A stretch of DNA of 23,673 nt. It comes from Actinomycetota bacterium. GTDB lineage: Bacteria; Actinomycetota; Thermoleophilia; Gaiellales; Gaiellaceae. The stretch is from contig JACCUU010000059.1 in NCBI GenBank assembly GCA_013811645.1, forward strand, positions 1 through 23,673, in the 5' to 3' direction. The notes beneath the pieces are model-generated. The model searched no databases, was not told the DNA's origin, and saw only the letters and a list, made by a program, of their open reading frames with translations. Made by a program: the position numbers and the translations under genes. Positions 7,093 through 15,222 of this stretch are shown piece by piece (positions within the stretch are counted from its first letter, which is position 1; every line of letters begins with the position of its first letter).

Positions 7093-8002
7093 CGGCAACG
7101 CGGTTCGAGCGGTACCAGGAGACGGTCCGCTCGATCCCGTCGCGCAGCCCGGTCCGTGCCTCGAACCCGAAGAGCTCGTGCGCGCGGCTTCCGTCGACGC
7201 TCCGTCGTGGCTGTCCACCCGGCTTCGACGCGTCCCAGACGATCTCTCCCTCGTAGCCGGCAACGTCGGCGACCACCTCGGCGAGCTCACGGATGGAGAT
7301 CTCCCGGCTGGCGCCCAGATTCGCCGGCTCCGCACCGTCATAGCGCTCGGCGGCGAGGACGAAGCCCTCCACGCAGTCCTCCACGTACAGGAACTCCCGT
7401 GTCGGGGAGCCGTCGCCCCAGAGGACGACCACTTCCTCGGCCTCCACCATCTTCCGGATCAGCGCCGGGATCACGTGCGACGTCTCCAGGTCGAAGTTGT
7501 CGCGCGGCCCGTAGAGATTCGTGGGGAGCAGGAAGACGGCGTTCAGCCCGTACTGCTCCCGGTAGGCCTGTCCGCCGACGAGGACGGCCTTCTTCGCGAC
7601 GCCGTACGGTGCGTTCGTCTCCTCCGGGTACCCGTCCCACAGAGTCGTCTCGCTGAACGGAACGGGCGCGAACTTCGGATACGAGCAGACGGTTCCCGAG
7701 ATGACGAGCTTGGCTGTCTCGTGCAATCGCGCCTGCTCGAGGATGTTCAAGCCCATGGCGAGATTGGCGAACCAGTAACGCCCGGGGTTCGACCGGTTGG
7801 CGCCGATGCCCCCGACCTCGGCGGCCAGATGGAAAACGAGCTCCGGAGCGGCGTCGTCGAACAGCCGGGCGGCGCTCTCCGACAGGGTCAGGTCGTAGTC
7901 GGCACGCCGCACGGAGAAGACGTCGTGGCCGTCGCCCTCGAGTCGTTCGACGAGGTGCGAGCCGAGAAAGCCGCCCCCGCCCGTGACGAGGACGCGCGTC
8001 AT
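7079..8002 (-). CDS. fcl: GDP-L-fucose synthase-like NAD(P)-dependent epimerase/reductase
   Basis: This is a 307-residue extended short-chain dehydrogenase. The NADP-binding motif [11 protein letters not shown] is at residues 7-17, the active-site loop SGTVCSYPK at 102-110, and the Tyr/Lys pair of YGVAK at 133-137. [20 protein letters not shown] closely matches the GDP-L-fucose synthase signature, so it probably converts GDP-4-keto-6-deoxymannose to GDP-L-fucose or a close 6-deoxyhexose. I chose ATG 8002 because the longer frame from 8107 only mirrors the upstream gene and this start makes a 4-base ATGA overlap with it. It works directly after the dehydratase at 7999-9144 in the same unit. 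Confidence 0.88.
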   Translation of the reverse strand: MTRVLVTGGGGFLGSHLVERLEGDGHDVFSVRRADYDLTLSESAARLFDDAAPELVFHLAAEVGGIGANRSNPGRYWFANLAMGLNILEQARLHETAKLVISGTVCSYPKFAPVPFSETTLWDGYPEETNAPYGVAKKAVLVGGQAYREQYGLNAVFLLPTNLYGPRDNFDLETSHVIPALIRKMVEAEEVVVLWGDGSPTREFLYVEDCVEGFVLAAERYDGAEPANLGASREISIRELAEVVADVAGYEGEIVWDASKPGGQPRRSVDGSRAHELFGFEARTGLRDGIERTVSWYRSNRVAGVSS

Positions 8003-9144
8003 TGCGCGGCGAGCGGAGCGCCCGTCGGGAGCCAGTCGACTCGGCCGAGCCAGCGCTGGCGGTTCTCCGCGTACCAGCGAATCGTGTGGAGCACGCCCTC
8101 CTCCCACGAGACCTTCGGTTCCCAGCCGGTTTCGCGGGTGAGCTTCTCGTGGCCGACGCGGAGCGCCATCACGTCGGTCGAGCCCGGCCGGTAGCGCGCA
8201 GGCGTCGTGACGATCTCCCGGTCGTCGGGCCAGAAGCCCCCCTCGACGCCGATCCGCAGGATGAGCTCGACCCAGTCGCCCATCGAGATGTTCGAGCCCT
8301 GGCCGTAGACGTAGACGTCACCGGGCACGCCGTGGGCAGCGACGGTCAGGTGCCCGCGAACGCCGTCGGTGCAGAAGCAGAAGTCGCGCAGCGGATCGAG
8401 CTGTCCGAGCTCGATGGTCTCGCGGGTGAGCGCCTGCGTGATGATCGTTCCGGTCACGTAGCGCGGGTTCTGCCGCGGGCCGTAGTTGTTGAACATCCGC
8501 GTCACGACGCCCGGTACGCCGAACGCGTCGTGGTAGTTCATCGTCAAGAAGTCGGCGGCGACCTTCGCCGTCGCGTAGATCGACTTCGGGTTGATCGGGG
8601 AGCGCTCGTGCAGGATCAGGCTGCCGGATTCGTCGAAGTCGTGGTGCTCTCGGACCGACTCTCGGACGTTGCCGTACTCCTCCGAAGTTCCGGCCGTATC
8701 GAACTTCTCGAGCTCGAGCCCCCAGTCGACGACCGACTGGAGGAGGTTGAGCGTGCCGATCGTGTTCGCCATCACGGTCTCGTACGGCCGGTGCCAGGAC
8801 TCTCCGACGTGCGCCTGCGCCCCTAGATGGAAGAGGTACGGCTTGTCGGGGGCCGTGTCCTTCAGCTCCCGCATCAGGTAGTCGACCGAGGTCCGGTCCG
8901 TGAGGTCCGCGAAGTGCACCTTGAGGCGGGTTCGGAGGTGCCCGATGTTGTTCAACGCCCCACTCGACGTCGCTCGCACGAACGCATGGACGTTCGCGCC
9001 GATCTCGACCAGGCCGTCGGTCAGGTGCGACCCCATGAAGCCGTCTGCGCCGGTGACGAGCACCGTCCGGCCGCCGTAAATGTCTCCGAAATCGCTGCGG
9101 AGGTCGTCGAGTGCGCTGCTTGTCCAGAGACTGTCGTTCGGCAT
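7999..9144 (-). CDS. NDP-sugar 4,6-dehydratase (GDP-mannose 4,6-dehydratase-like)
   Basis: This is a 381-residue extended SDR enzyme. The glycine motif [10 protein letters not shown] is at residues 31-40, the catalytic TSE triad within TAGTSEEYG at 151-158, and the Tyr/Lys pair (Y190, K194) in [22 protein letters not shown] and [16 protein letters not shown] are typical sugar-dehydratase segments. The TSE triad indicates 4,6-dehydration to a 4-keto-6-deoxy sugar. The fucose-synthase-like gene immediately downstream argues for GDP-mannose as substrate, although some motifs also resemble dTDP- or CDP-sugar dehydratases, so I leave the symbol blank. It leads the minus-strand unit, and its ATG is only 21 bases from the divergent flippase start. 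Confidence 0.85.
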   Translation of the reverse strand: MPNDSLWTSSALDDLRSDFGDIYGGRTVLVTGADGFMGSHLTDGLVEIGANVHAFVRATSSGALNNIGHLRTRLKVHFADLTDRTSVDYLMRELKDTAPDKPYLFHLGAQAHVGESWHRPYETVMANTIGTLNLLQSVVDWGLELEKFDTAGTSEEYGNVRESVREHHDFDESGSLILHERSPINPKSIYATAKVAADFLTMNYHDAFGVPGVVTRMFNNYGPRQNPRYVTGTIITQALTRETIELGQLDPLRDFCFCTDGVRGHLTVAAHGVPGDVYVYGQGSNISMGDWVELILRIGVEGGFWPDDREIVTTPARYRPGSTDVMALRVGHEKLTRETGWEPKVSWEEGVLHTIRWYAENRQRWLGRVDWLPTGAPLAAQ

Positions 9145-9150
9145 GGGACG

Positions 9151-9156
9151 TACGCT
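9151..9156 (+). promoter_or_regulatory. Possible -10 element (TACGCT) for the flippase gene
   Basis: TACGCT lies 9 bases before GTG 9166 inside the 21-base gap between the two divergent starts. It fits the TANNNT pattern seen at other first genes here. Any -35 contact would fall inside the dehydratase gene. Confidence 0.3.
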
Positions 9157-9165
9157 TCCGCGTCG

Positions 9166-10659
9166 GTGAGCAAGCGTACAGACTCCCCCGGCTTGGGCTC
9201 GCTCGGCAGCGGCGCGCTCACCGCGGGGTCGTTCCTGCTCGTGTCCGGGATCGCCGCTGCCATCGGCGTGGTGATCGCGCGCGAGTTCGGCCGCTCGGAG
9301 GCTACCGACGGGCTCCTGGCGGCCTACGGGCTCTTCGTGGTGATCGTGATCGCCTCGCAGGCGATCAGGGTGGCCGTCCTCCCACAGCTTGCGCGTGCCC
9401 AGGAAGAGGGGCGACTGGCGGGCGAGCTCGCTGGCTTCGCGATAGCTCTCGTGCTGATCTCGGTTCCGCTCGTTCTCGTCTCCGCGTTCGGCTCGTCATT
9501 CCTCGCAAGCGTCCTCACCGGTGACGAGTCGGAGATCGCCGAGGACACTGCCGCCGACGTCCTGCGCTGGGTCGTGCCCGCGGGAGTCGCGCACCTCTTC
9601 GCCGCGATGGCAGCGAGCGGACTTGCTGCGATCGACGACTATGCGACCGCCGCGGTTGCCTACACGCTCGGCAGCTCGGCCGGGCTGGCGGTAATCCTCC
9701 TGCGCGTCGAGCCGGACGGCATCATCGCCGTCGCCTGGGGCTCGATGCTGAACGGCGTCGTCACCCTCCTGGTTGTCCTGTTCGGGCTCGTGCTGCATGC
9801 CGCGCGCTTGCGCATGCCGAGGAGAGCGGTTCGCCCGAGCGGTGCGCCGGTGCGAGCACGCCTGGGTGCGTTTGCCGTCGGAGCGGCCCTGCCGCTCGCT
9901 CTTCAGCTGCTCTACGTCGTCTGTCTCCCGTTCGCCTCGCGGCTCGGCCCCGGCGCTGCAACGAGCTTCGTGTACGCGTATCTGGCCTCCTCGTCGCTGG
10001 TGACGGTCACGGCTGGATCGCTGGGAATCGTGACCTCGGTGCCGCTCTCGCGGGCGGGCTTCGGAGCCACGCAGGCGGCACGGCACGTCGTGGCGACGTC
10101 GTGGCTCGCGCTGGTGCTCGTCGGAGCTGCGGGCGGCGTGTTCGCGCTTGCGGGAGGAATTCTCGTCGAGGCCGTCCTCGGCGAGGCGTACGCGGGGGAC
10201 ATCGGCGCTGACATCGGGCGCGTCGTTGCCGTCCTCAGCCTGTGGATGATCGCGGCCGTCGGCGTGGCGGTGACCTTCCCGCTCGCCTTCGTGGCGGGTC
10301 GGACGCGTGCGCTGCCGTGGATTGCGCTCGCGGCGCTCGCTCTCCAGGTGCCGCTCGCCTGGGTGGGCTCAGAGGTGCTCGAGCTGAATGGCCTCGCGCT
10401 CGCGCTCGCCGTCTCGACCCTGCTCATCCTGGTCGCGTTGCTCGTGGAGCTCGGCGCATTCGCCGGTGCAGCTCGCCGACTCGGGTTAGCAGCCGCGTTC
10501 GTCGCGGGTCTGAGCGTCGTCTCCTTCGTCCCGCCCGCGCTCGTCCTCGGAGCGCTCGCGTCCGCCGTGGTCGGCCTCGCCCTCTACCTCGTCTTGCTCG
10601 CCGTCGTCCGTCCCCGGAGTCTCAGGGACAGCTGGCACTACCTGCGAGCGCTGGGCTAG
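9166..10659 (+). CDS. MurJ/Wzx-like polysaccharide flippase (MVF/MOP superfamily)
   Basis: This is a protein of 497 residues from GTG 9166, with about 12-14 hydrophobic segments spread along its whole length. The first segment pair, LTAGSFLLVSGIAAAIGVVI and REFGRSEATDGLLAAYGLF, resembles the start of MurJ-type lipid-II and O-unit flippases. Short charged loops (for example RAQEEGRLAGE) alternate with membrane spans. It probably moves the lipid-linked glycan unit to the outer face. The open frame extends upstream to 8827, but that part is antisense to the dehydratase and has shadow-like composition. The TAG stop shares the palindrome CTAG (10656-10659) with the stop of the convergent ammonia-lyase-like gene. 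Confidence 0.82.
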   Translation: MSKRTDSPGLGSLGSGALTAGSFLLVSGIAAAIGVVIAREFGRSEATDGLLAAYGLFVVIVIASQAIRVAVLPQLARAQEEGRLAGELAGFAIALVLISVPLVLVSAFGSSFLASVLTGDESEIAEDTAADVLRWVVPAGVAHLFAAMAASGLAAIDDYATAAVAYTLGSSAGLAVILLRVEPDGIIAVAWGSMLNGVVTLLVVLFGLVLHAARLRMPRRAVRPSGAPVRARLGAFAVGAALPLALQLLYVVCLPFASRLGPGAATSFVYAYLASSSLVTVTAGSLGIVTSVPLSRAGFGATQAARHVVATSWLALVLVGAAGGVFALAGGILVEAVLGEAYAGDIGADIGRVVAVLSLWMIAAVGVAVTFPLAFVAGRTRALPWIALAALALQVPLAWVGSEVLELNGLALALAVSTLLILVALLVELGAFAGAARRLGLAAAFVAGLSVVSFVPPALVLGALASAVVGLALYLVLLAVVRPRSLRDSWHYLRALG

Positions 10660-12134
10660 CCAGAGCCGGACGTCTGCGCTCTCAGCGCGCGGTGGACGTC
10701 CTCCGGGTACGGCTCACTGGTGGCGATCGCGTCCTCGACCTCCCGGAGCGCGGCGCTCGTCCCGGCTCCCAGAACAGGCCGTGAGGCGAGCATCGAGAGC
10801 AGGTCGCGCGAAAGCATCCGCTCGACGGCCAGAAGATCCTCGAGGAGCTCGAGTGCGCGTTCGCTCTTTCGCACGCCGAGCGGCGCGGCGGTGCCGTGAT
10901 CCTCGACCGACATGTCCAAAGGCGGCGTGTCTAAGGTCGCGGGCGCGGCAAGCTGCTTGAGCTCGGAGAACGCGGCCGCCGCCGGGTAGCGAAGCTGGAG
11001 CCCGAAGAGCGCTTGCGGCTCGGGCTCCGAGACTGGCGCGGCGGCCAGCTGTCCGAAGATCGCGTCCCAGAGATGGCTGAGGCGGCGCTCGCTCAGCTGT
11101 CCGACATGTGCGATGGCCACGCGTAGGGCATCGAAAGCGACCGCGAGCACCACGGGCTGGAAGTTGCCGTTCGAGAACACGGCGCGCTCCTCGATCGACA
11201 CGAGAGGGTTGTCGCTCGTCGAGTTCAGCTCGATCTCGACCGCGCGCCGGCAAAACGCGATGAACTCCCGCAGCGCCCCGTGAACCTGCGGGACGACGCG
11301 AAACGACAGGGCGTCCTGCACCGATCGAGCCCCGTCCGGACCGTGCAGGTAGCTCCCGGACAGAACCTCGCGAAGGTGCGAAGCCGTCGCGATCTGGCCG
11401 GGGAAGGGCTTGGCCTCGGCGACGGCAGGCTCGATGATCGACAGGTTGCTCCCGGTTGCCTCCAGCGAGAGCGCGGCCGACAGGTCGGCGGCCTCTGCGA
11501 CTCGTGCTGCGTCCCCAACGACGAGCGCGCCGTGCCCGATCGAGACGGCGTTCGCGGAGATCAACGCAAGCCCGTCCTTGGCCTCGAGCTCCAGAGGGGC
11601 GATCCCGGCGCGGGCGAGAGCCTCGCTTCCCGGCAGAGCCTCTCCCCGGTACTCGGCGCGGCCCATGCCGATCGCGACCTGGGCCATGCCGGCCATCTGC
11701 CCGATGTCGCCCGCGCCGACCGATGCCGTCTCGGGCACCAGCGGGTGCACGCCAGCGTTGACCATCGCGACCAGCACGTCCGCCGCTGCCATGCTTGCGC
11801 CGGAGCCACCGCGCGCGATGCCGTTGACTCGCGCGACGAGCGCTGCGCGCACGACTCTCGTCGGCAACGGTGCTCCCAGCCCTCCCGAATGCGTCACGAC
11901 GAGCATGCGCTGCTGCCGCCCCAGCTGCTCCTCGGTCAGGAGCTCGTCCTTGCCGTGGCCCACCTGCGTGGTCAGGCCGTAGATCGCTTCGCGACCTGCG
12001 AGGGCGGCCTCGATTACCGCATGACTCGCCTCGATCTTCGCGCGCGCCTCGGATCCCAGTTCGAGCGGCGCTCCATCGACGACCGCGAGCAGCTCTTCGA
12101 TGCTCAGCGCTTCGCCGGTGACGGTGATCGTCAT
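10656..12134 (-). CDS. Aromatic amino acid ammonia-lyase/aminomutase family protein with altered MIO site
   Basis: This 492-residue protein has the full histidine/phenylalanine/tyrosine ammonia-lyase fold by sequence. The Tyr loop IYGLTTQVGHGKD holds Y52, and THSGGLGAPLPTRVVRAAL (81-99), ELNSTSDNPLV (302-312), GNFQPVVLAVAFDALRVAI (323-341), SERRLSHLWD (348-357) and VEDHGT (410-415) follow. These enzymes normally form the MIO electrophile from Ala-Ser-Gly in GSVGASGDL. Here the segment is ASVGAGDIGQM (137-147), one residue shorter, with no Ser between Ala141 and Gly142. QDPYSLR is QDALSFR (273-279), replacing the active Tyr by Leu, and LINGT is LISAN (191-195). Canonical deamination is therefore doubtful. 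The start lies 7 bases after the methyltransferase stop in a glycan-gene unit. Family assignment is firm; activity is unknown. Confidence 0.85.
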   Translation of the reverse strand: MTITVTGEALSIEELLAVVDGAPLELGSEARAKIEASHAVIEAALAGREAIYGLTTQVGHGKDELLTEEQLGRQQRMLVVTHSGGLGAPLPTRVVRAALVARVNGIARGGSGASMAAADVLVAMVNAGVHPLVPETASVGAGDIGQMAGMAQVAIGMGRAEYRGEALPGSEALARAGIAPLELEAKDGLALISANAVSIGHGALVVGDAARVAEAADLSAALSLEATGSNLSIIEPAVAEAKPFPGQIATASHLREVLSGSYLHGPDGARSVQDALSFRVVPQVHGALREFIAFCRRAVEIELNSTSDNPLVSIEERAVFSNGNFQPVVLAVAFDALRVAIAHVGQLSERRLSHLWDAIFGQLAAAPVSEPEPQALFGLQLRYPAAAAFSELKQLAAPATLDTPPLDMSVEDHGTAAPLGVRKSERALELLEDLLAVERMLSRDLLSMLASRPVLGAGTSAALREVEDAIATSEPYPEDVHRALRAQTSGSG

Positions 12135-12141
12135 GGGCGAG

Positions 12142-12957
12142 CTAGCGCGGTCCGCGCAGCTTGCGCACGGCCCAGATCCCCGGTCGGGTCGAGAAGATGC
12201 GCGTACGCGCCGAAGCGACGATACGCCGCCCGGGCGGCAGGTACGCGAAGCTCATGCGTCCGTGTGCGGCCCGGGCATCCGCCTCGTTCGGCGGGTCGTC
12301 GTCTCGGAGCTTGCGGATGCGGGCTGTGCGGAAGCTGATCGGCGCCTCGAGCTCCCAGGCGTCGCTCGCCCGCGCGTAGTCCACGATCGCGGCGATGCCC
12401 GGGAGGTACGCGTCATCGAGCACCATGCGGCCACCCGTCTTGAGGCGCGGCGCGAGGTGCCACCAGTCCAGGATGGGATAGGGGAAACCGTGGGCGCCGT
12501 CGACGAGGACGAGGTCAAGCGCAGGCACGTCGAGCTCGGGAAGGACGTCGTGGGAGCGAGCGATGTGGAAGGTGACCCCGGACGCGTCTATTCCTCGCTC
12601 CTCGCACGCGGCGCGGATTCGCCGCTCCTCTTCGGCGTCCGGTGTGACGACGTGATGGCGCGCGCCGCGTGCCGCGAACACCATCGTGCTGGCGCCGGCG
12701 CCCGTCTCGAGCGTCGACATCCCTTCACGGACGTTCTTCTCCAGCCAGGCGAGTGCATCCCACGCCAGGCCCCAGTAGTCGGGGCTGTCGTGCAGACTCG
12801 GGGGCGAGCGCCGGAGGGACTCGGTCAGCGACTCGGTCACGGAGACATCATCGCGCCTAGATGGTTGATCGGGAATTGACGCGCCGCCGGGGGCGGTCAC
12901 GATCCGGCGCCGTGTCGTGGCCGTCATCCGGCCCGCCGTGAATTCCCGATCAAGCAT
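12142..12957 (-). CDS. Class I SAM-dependent methyltransferase (Methyltransf_24-like)
   Basis: This is a protein of 271 residues from ATG 12957. Motif I is LETGAGAST (83-91), followed by ARHHVVTPD with the ribose-binding acidic residue. [19 protein letters not shown] (148-166) and [13 protein letters not shown] (175-187) match the Methyltransf_24 type often found in glycan and secondary-metabolite loci. The target is unknown. AGGAG lies 5 bases upstream of ATG 12957, and that ATG overlaps the end of the GT4 gene by 8 bases. However, the first 39 residues are Arg-rich, atypical, and encoded within a long inverted repeat (12857-12961); GTG 12840 is a possible shorter start giving 232 residues. 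The ammonia-lyase-like gene follows after 7 bases. Confidence 0.83.
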   Translation of the reverse strand: MLDREFTAGRMTATTRRRIVTAPGGASIPDQPSRRDDVSVTESLTESLRRSPPSLHDSPDYWGLAWDALAWLEKNVREGMSTLETGAGASTMVFAARGARHHVVTPDAEEERRIRAACEERGIDASGVTFHIARSHDVLPELDVPALDLVLVDGAHGFPYPILDWWHLAPRLKTGGRMVLDDAYLPGIAAIVDYARASDAWELEAPISFRTARIRKLRDDDPPNEADARAAHGRMSFAYLPPGRRIVASARTRIFSTRPGIWAVRKLRGPR

Positions 12958-12961
12958 CTAG
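12857..12961. repeat. 105-base element with 21-base inverted repeats
   Basis: The 21-base arms at 12857-12877 and 12941-12961 are inverted copies with one mismatch. The shared core is TTGATCGGGAATT / AATTCCCGATCAA, enclosing 63 bases. The right arm includes the last codons and stop of the GT4 gene (12950-12952) and the methyltransferase ATG (12955-12957). No flanking duplication is visible. It could be a small palindromic insertion or a structured intercistronic region. Confidence 0.6.
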
Positions 12962-13999
12962 CTCCTCGTACACCGTGTCGTGCGCACGAGCGGTCCTCTC
13001 CCAGGTGAACCCGGCAGCGCGCTCGAGCCCGCGGCGGCGCCATGGATCGGGGTCGGCCAGGACGTCCTCGACCGCGGTCACCATCTCCTCGGTCGAGGAC
13101 GGGTCGAAGAGGCGCGCCGCGTCGCCGACGACCTCCGGCAGGGACGCGACGTTTGCACACGCGACTGGACAGCCGCAGGCCATCGCCTCGAGCGGCGGCT
13201 GGCCGAAGCCCTCGTACAAACTCGGCAAGACGAGCGCGGCAGCCGTGCGATACAGGCGAACGAGCTCCTTTCGATCCACGTGGCCGACGGAGCGAACGCC
13301 GTCGGGCACCGGCCCGTCGTACGAGGTGAGGACGAGCTCAAGCCCGGGATAGCGCCGCCGAAGCTCGACGAATGCGTCGAACAGGCCCGCGTGGTTCTTG
13401 TGCGGCCACCGGCGCGCCGGGTAGAGGAGGAACTCCCCACGCGCCTCGTCTCCCGGCCGAAAGACCTCGTGGTCGATCCCGAGGTGGATCGGCCGCACCC
13501 GGTCCTCCGCGAGCCCGAGTCGCTCGACGAGCGTCCCCGCCGCGTGCCGAGAGATGGTCACGACGAGGCGGCTTCGCCGGGCCGACCACCCGTAGACCCG
13601 GCGCCGGTAGGCGCGCTCGGAGCGGGAAAAGAACTGAGGGAGGAGCTCGTGCTGGACGTCGAGGATCGTCGTCGTCGCCGCTTGGCTCGCGACGGGTGGA
13701 ACCATGATGCTCAAGGGAAAGTGCAGCACGTCGAGCCCGGCGAAGCGCCGGGTGATGCTTCCCCGCGAGATCGACGCACGCGTCATCGCGAGGATGCGGC
13801 CGCCGGTCGACCGGGACGCGCGGTATTCGGGCACGGGCTCCACCGGAAGACCGTCGACATCGTCGGCGATCGGCGGTACGAAGACGCGGTAGTCGAACCG
13901 CCCGACCCGCCCTAGAGCGCGTACGAGCTCACGCGCGTAGGTCTCGCTTCCGCCCGAGATTCCGGGCACCAGCGTGAGGAGGCTCAGGCCAACTCGCAC
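12950..13999 (-). CDS. Family 4 glycosyltransferase (paralogue of the gene at 14097)
   Basis: This is a 349-residue GT-B enzyme. The N-terminus [24 protein letters not shown] carries the acceptor-side glycine loop, here interrupted for length: [24 protein letters not shown] and [15 protein letters not shown] follow. The donor half has [19 protein letters not shown] and the EX7E-type motif [19 protein letters not shown] retaining transfer from a nucleotide sugar is expected; the sugar is unknown. GTG 13999 was chosen because it lines up exactly with MRVGISLLTLAPG of the neighbouring paralogue, while the longer frame from 14278 runs through hairpins and the neighbour's 3' end. The stop lies inside the inverted repeat 12857-12961. 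Confidence 0.9.
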   Translation of the reverse strand: MRVGLSLLTLVPGISGGSETYARELVRALGRVGRFDYRVFVPPIADDVDGLPVEPVPEYRASRSTGGRILAMTRASISRGSITRRFAGLDVLHFPLSIMVPPVASQAATTTILDVQHELLPQFFSRSERAYRRRVYGWSARRSRLVVTISRHAAGTLVERLGLAEDRVRPIHLGIDHEVFRPGDEARGEFLLYPARRWPHKNHAGLFDAFVELRRRYPGLELVLTSYDGPVPDGVRSVGHVDRKELVRLYRTAAALVLPSLYEGFGQPPLEAMACGCPVACANVASLPEVVGDAARLFDPSSTEEMVTAVEDVLADPDPWRRRGLERAAGFTWERTARAHDTVYEELDA

Positions 14000-14012
14000 T
14001 AGTTGTCCGCAA

Positions 14013-14096
14013 GCCCGGAATTCGCGAGCGCGAATTCCGGGCGCAGGAAAGTCCCTGAAGGCGGCCGCTTCGCGGCCGCTGGGCATTGCCATGCCC
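14013..14096. repeat. Three consecutive hairpins between two paralogous glycosyltransferase genes
   Basis: The 97-base gap 14000-14096 contains three perfect stems. The first is a 13-base stem, GCCCGGAATTCGC (14013-14025) with GCGAATTCCGGGC (14030-14042), loop GAGC. The second is GCGGCCGC (14061-14068) with a second copy (14072-14079), loop TTC, each arm itself palindromic. The third is GGGCAT (14081-14086) with ATGCCC (14091-14096), loop TGCC, ending right at the stop of the upstream gene (14097). No T-run follows any of them on the minus strand. The set may slow transcription, protect or process the mRNA, or be a palindromic repeat insertion. Confidence 0.75.
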
Positions 14097-15167
14097 TCAA
14101 ATGTTCGCCTTGGCGGCTGCGAGGTACGCGTCTTCGTGCAGGCGGGCGGTCTCGTTCCACGTGAAGCCGGCTGCTCGCGCGAGGCCCTTCTCACGGAACT
14201 CGTCACGGCGCTCGTCCGCGTCCAGGATGCTGGCGGCGATCGACTCCGGGTCGAGCGGGTCGAAGAGGACTGCGGCATCGCCGCAGACCTCCGGGATCGC
14301 CGCTATGTCGGCTGCCGCGACAGGGCAGCCGGACGCCATCGCCTCGAGCGGTGGAAGCCCGAACCCCTCGTACAGGCTCGGAAAGACCGTGACCGCCGCG
14401 CGCCGGTACAGCGACGCCAGCTCGGCGGTCGGGACGACCCCCCAGCGCTCGACGCCGTCCGGGAGGGAGCCGAGGCGTTCGAGCCCTCCGCCCGTCAAGA
14501 CGAGGCGCAGCTGCGGTCGAGTCTTGCGGAGCGTGGCGAACGCCTCGAACAGCCGAACATGGTTCTTGTGTGGCCACGGCCGCGCGGGATAGAGGAGAAA
14601 CGGCTCGCGTTCCTCGTCTCCGGGGCGGAAGAGCGTGTGATTGACACCGTGGGGGATCACGTGAACGGCTGCGGGATCGAGCTCGAGAAGCTCCACTGCT
14701 CGATCTCGCACGAACTCGCTGGTCACGATCACCGCTGAGGCCGACCGCGTCGCGCGGTCGTATGCGACCCGCCTGAACGAGCGGCGCGCAGGACCGAAGA
14801 ACTCCGGAAGATCCCGGTGCTGCATGTCGTGGAGGGTGACGACGGTGGGCATCTTGGTCGTCGGGATCGGCACGGTCAATGCGTAATGCACGACGTCGAC
14901 CGTCTCCAACTCGCTCTTGACAGCGCGTGACCGGAACGCCGAGAGAGCCATGCCGAGCACGCGTGCCGGTCCGCGGCGTCCCACAGGAGGCTCTCCAACC
15001 TCGGTTGCCGGCAAGCTTCCGGCGGCGTCCTTGGCTTGAGTGGGGACGAAGACGGTGTAGTCGAGCCTTCTCACGGCCGGGAGCGCCCGCACGAGCTGGC
15101 GCGCGTACGTCTCCGAGCCGCCGAGGTCGCCGGGCGCAAGGGTGAGCAAGGAGATACCGACGCGCAT
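14097..15167 (-). CDS. Family 4 glycosyltransferase, first gene of the minus-strand unit
   Basis: This is a 356-residue GT-B enzyme. The start MRVGISLLTLAPGDLGG leads into the donor/acceptor glycine loop and SETYARQLVRAL. TVVTLHDMQHRDLPEFF (about 130-146) and VHVIPHGVNHTLFRPGDE follow. The C-terminal half has PFLLYPARPWPHKNHVRLF and the conserved EGFGLPPLEAMASGCPVAAA. It closely resembles the next gene (12950-13999) along its whole length, so the pair arose by duplication. ATG 15167 has a TAGGAT box 6 bases upstream and no Shine-Dalgarno sequence, which suggests leaderless translation. The sugar transferred is not evident. Confidence 0.92.
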   Translation of the reverse strand: MRVGISLLTLAPGDLGGSETYARQLVRALPAVRRLDYTVFVPTQAKDAAGSLPATEVGEPPVGRRGPARVLGMALSAFRSRAVKSELETVDVVHYALTVPIPTTKMPTVVTLHDMQHRDLPEFFGPARRSFRRVAYDRATRSASAVIVTSEFVRDRAVELLELDPAAVHVIPHGVNHTLFRPGDEEREPFLLYPARPWPHKNHVRLFEAFATLRKTRPQLRLVLTGGGLERLGSLPDGVERWGVVPTAELASLYRRAAVTVFPSLYEGFGLPPLEAMASGCPVAAADIAAIPEVCGDAAVLFDPLDPESIAASILDADERRDEFREKGLARAAGFTWNETARLHEDAYLAAAKANI

Positions 15168-15173
15168 TGACGC

Positions 15174-15179
15174 ATCCTA
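15174..15179 (-). promoter_or_regulatory. Leaderless -10 element (TAGGAT) for the minus-strand unit
   Basis: On the minus strand TAGGAT is followed by 6 bases and ATG 15167, the geometry expected when transcription starts at the start codon itself. No ribosome site is seen. A matching element serves the opposite unit (15211-15216). Confidence 0.55.
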
Positions 15180-15210
15180 GTCCGGGTAGGGGTCGTCCTC
15201 ATGCCCCGGT

Positions 15211-15216
15211 TAGAAT
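15211..15216 (+). promoter_or_regulatory. Leaderless -10 element (TAGAAT) for the large plus-strand unit
   Basis: TAGAAT is followed by 6 bases and ATG 15223, so transcription would begin at or next to the start codon. No Shine-Dalgarno sequence precedes the ATG. It mirrors the TAGGAT element for the divergent gene, both within a 55-base gap. Confidence 0.55.
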
Positions 15217-15222
15217 GGCGCG

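Noticed and set aside
7093..7341. N-terminal extension of the GT-C-like protein to 7341
   Set aside because: The Arg/Ser/Pro-rich 83 residues are a frame shadow of the fucose-synthase-like gene, which ends at 7079.
8827..9165. Upstream extension of the flippase open frame to 8827
   Set aside because: It is antisense to the dehydratase gene, whose motifs are clear, and lacks hydrophobic or other flippase-like character. GTG 9166 begins just before the first membrane span.
11280..12338. Long plus-strand open frame opposite the ammonia-lyase-like gene
   Set aside because: Its product is Arg/Asp-rich with no motif, while the minus strand has family motifs throughout. High GC gives long antisense frames.
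14000..14278. Longer start for the 12950-13999 glycosyltransferase
   Set aside because: It would run through the end of the neighbouring gene and three hairpins. The paralogue aligns from GTG 13999.
15167..15172. TTGACG as a -35 element for the plus-strand unit
   Set aside because: It lies 38 bases before TAGAAT, more than twice the usual 17-base spacing, and overlaps the divergent start codon.
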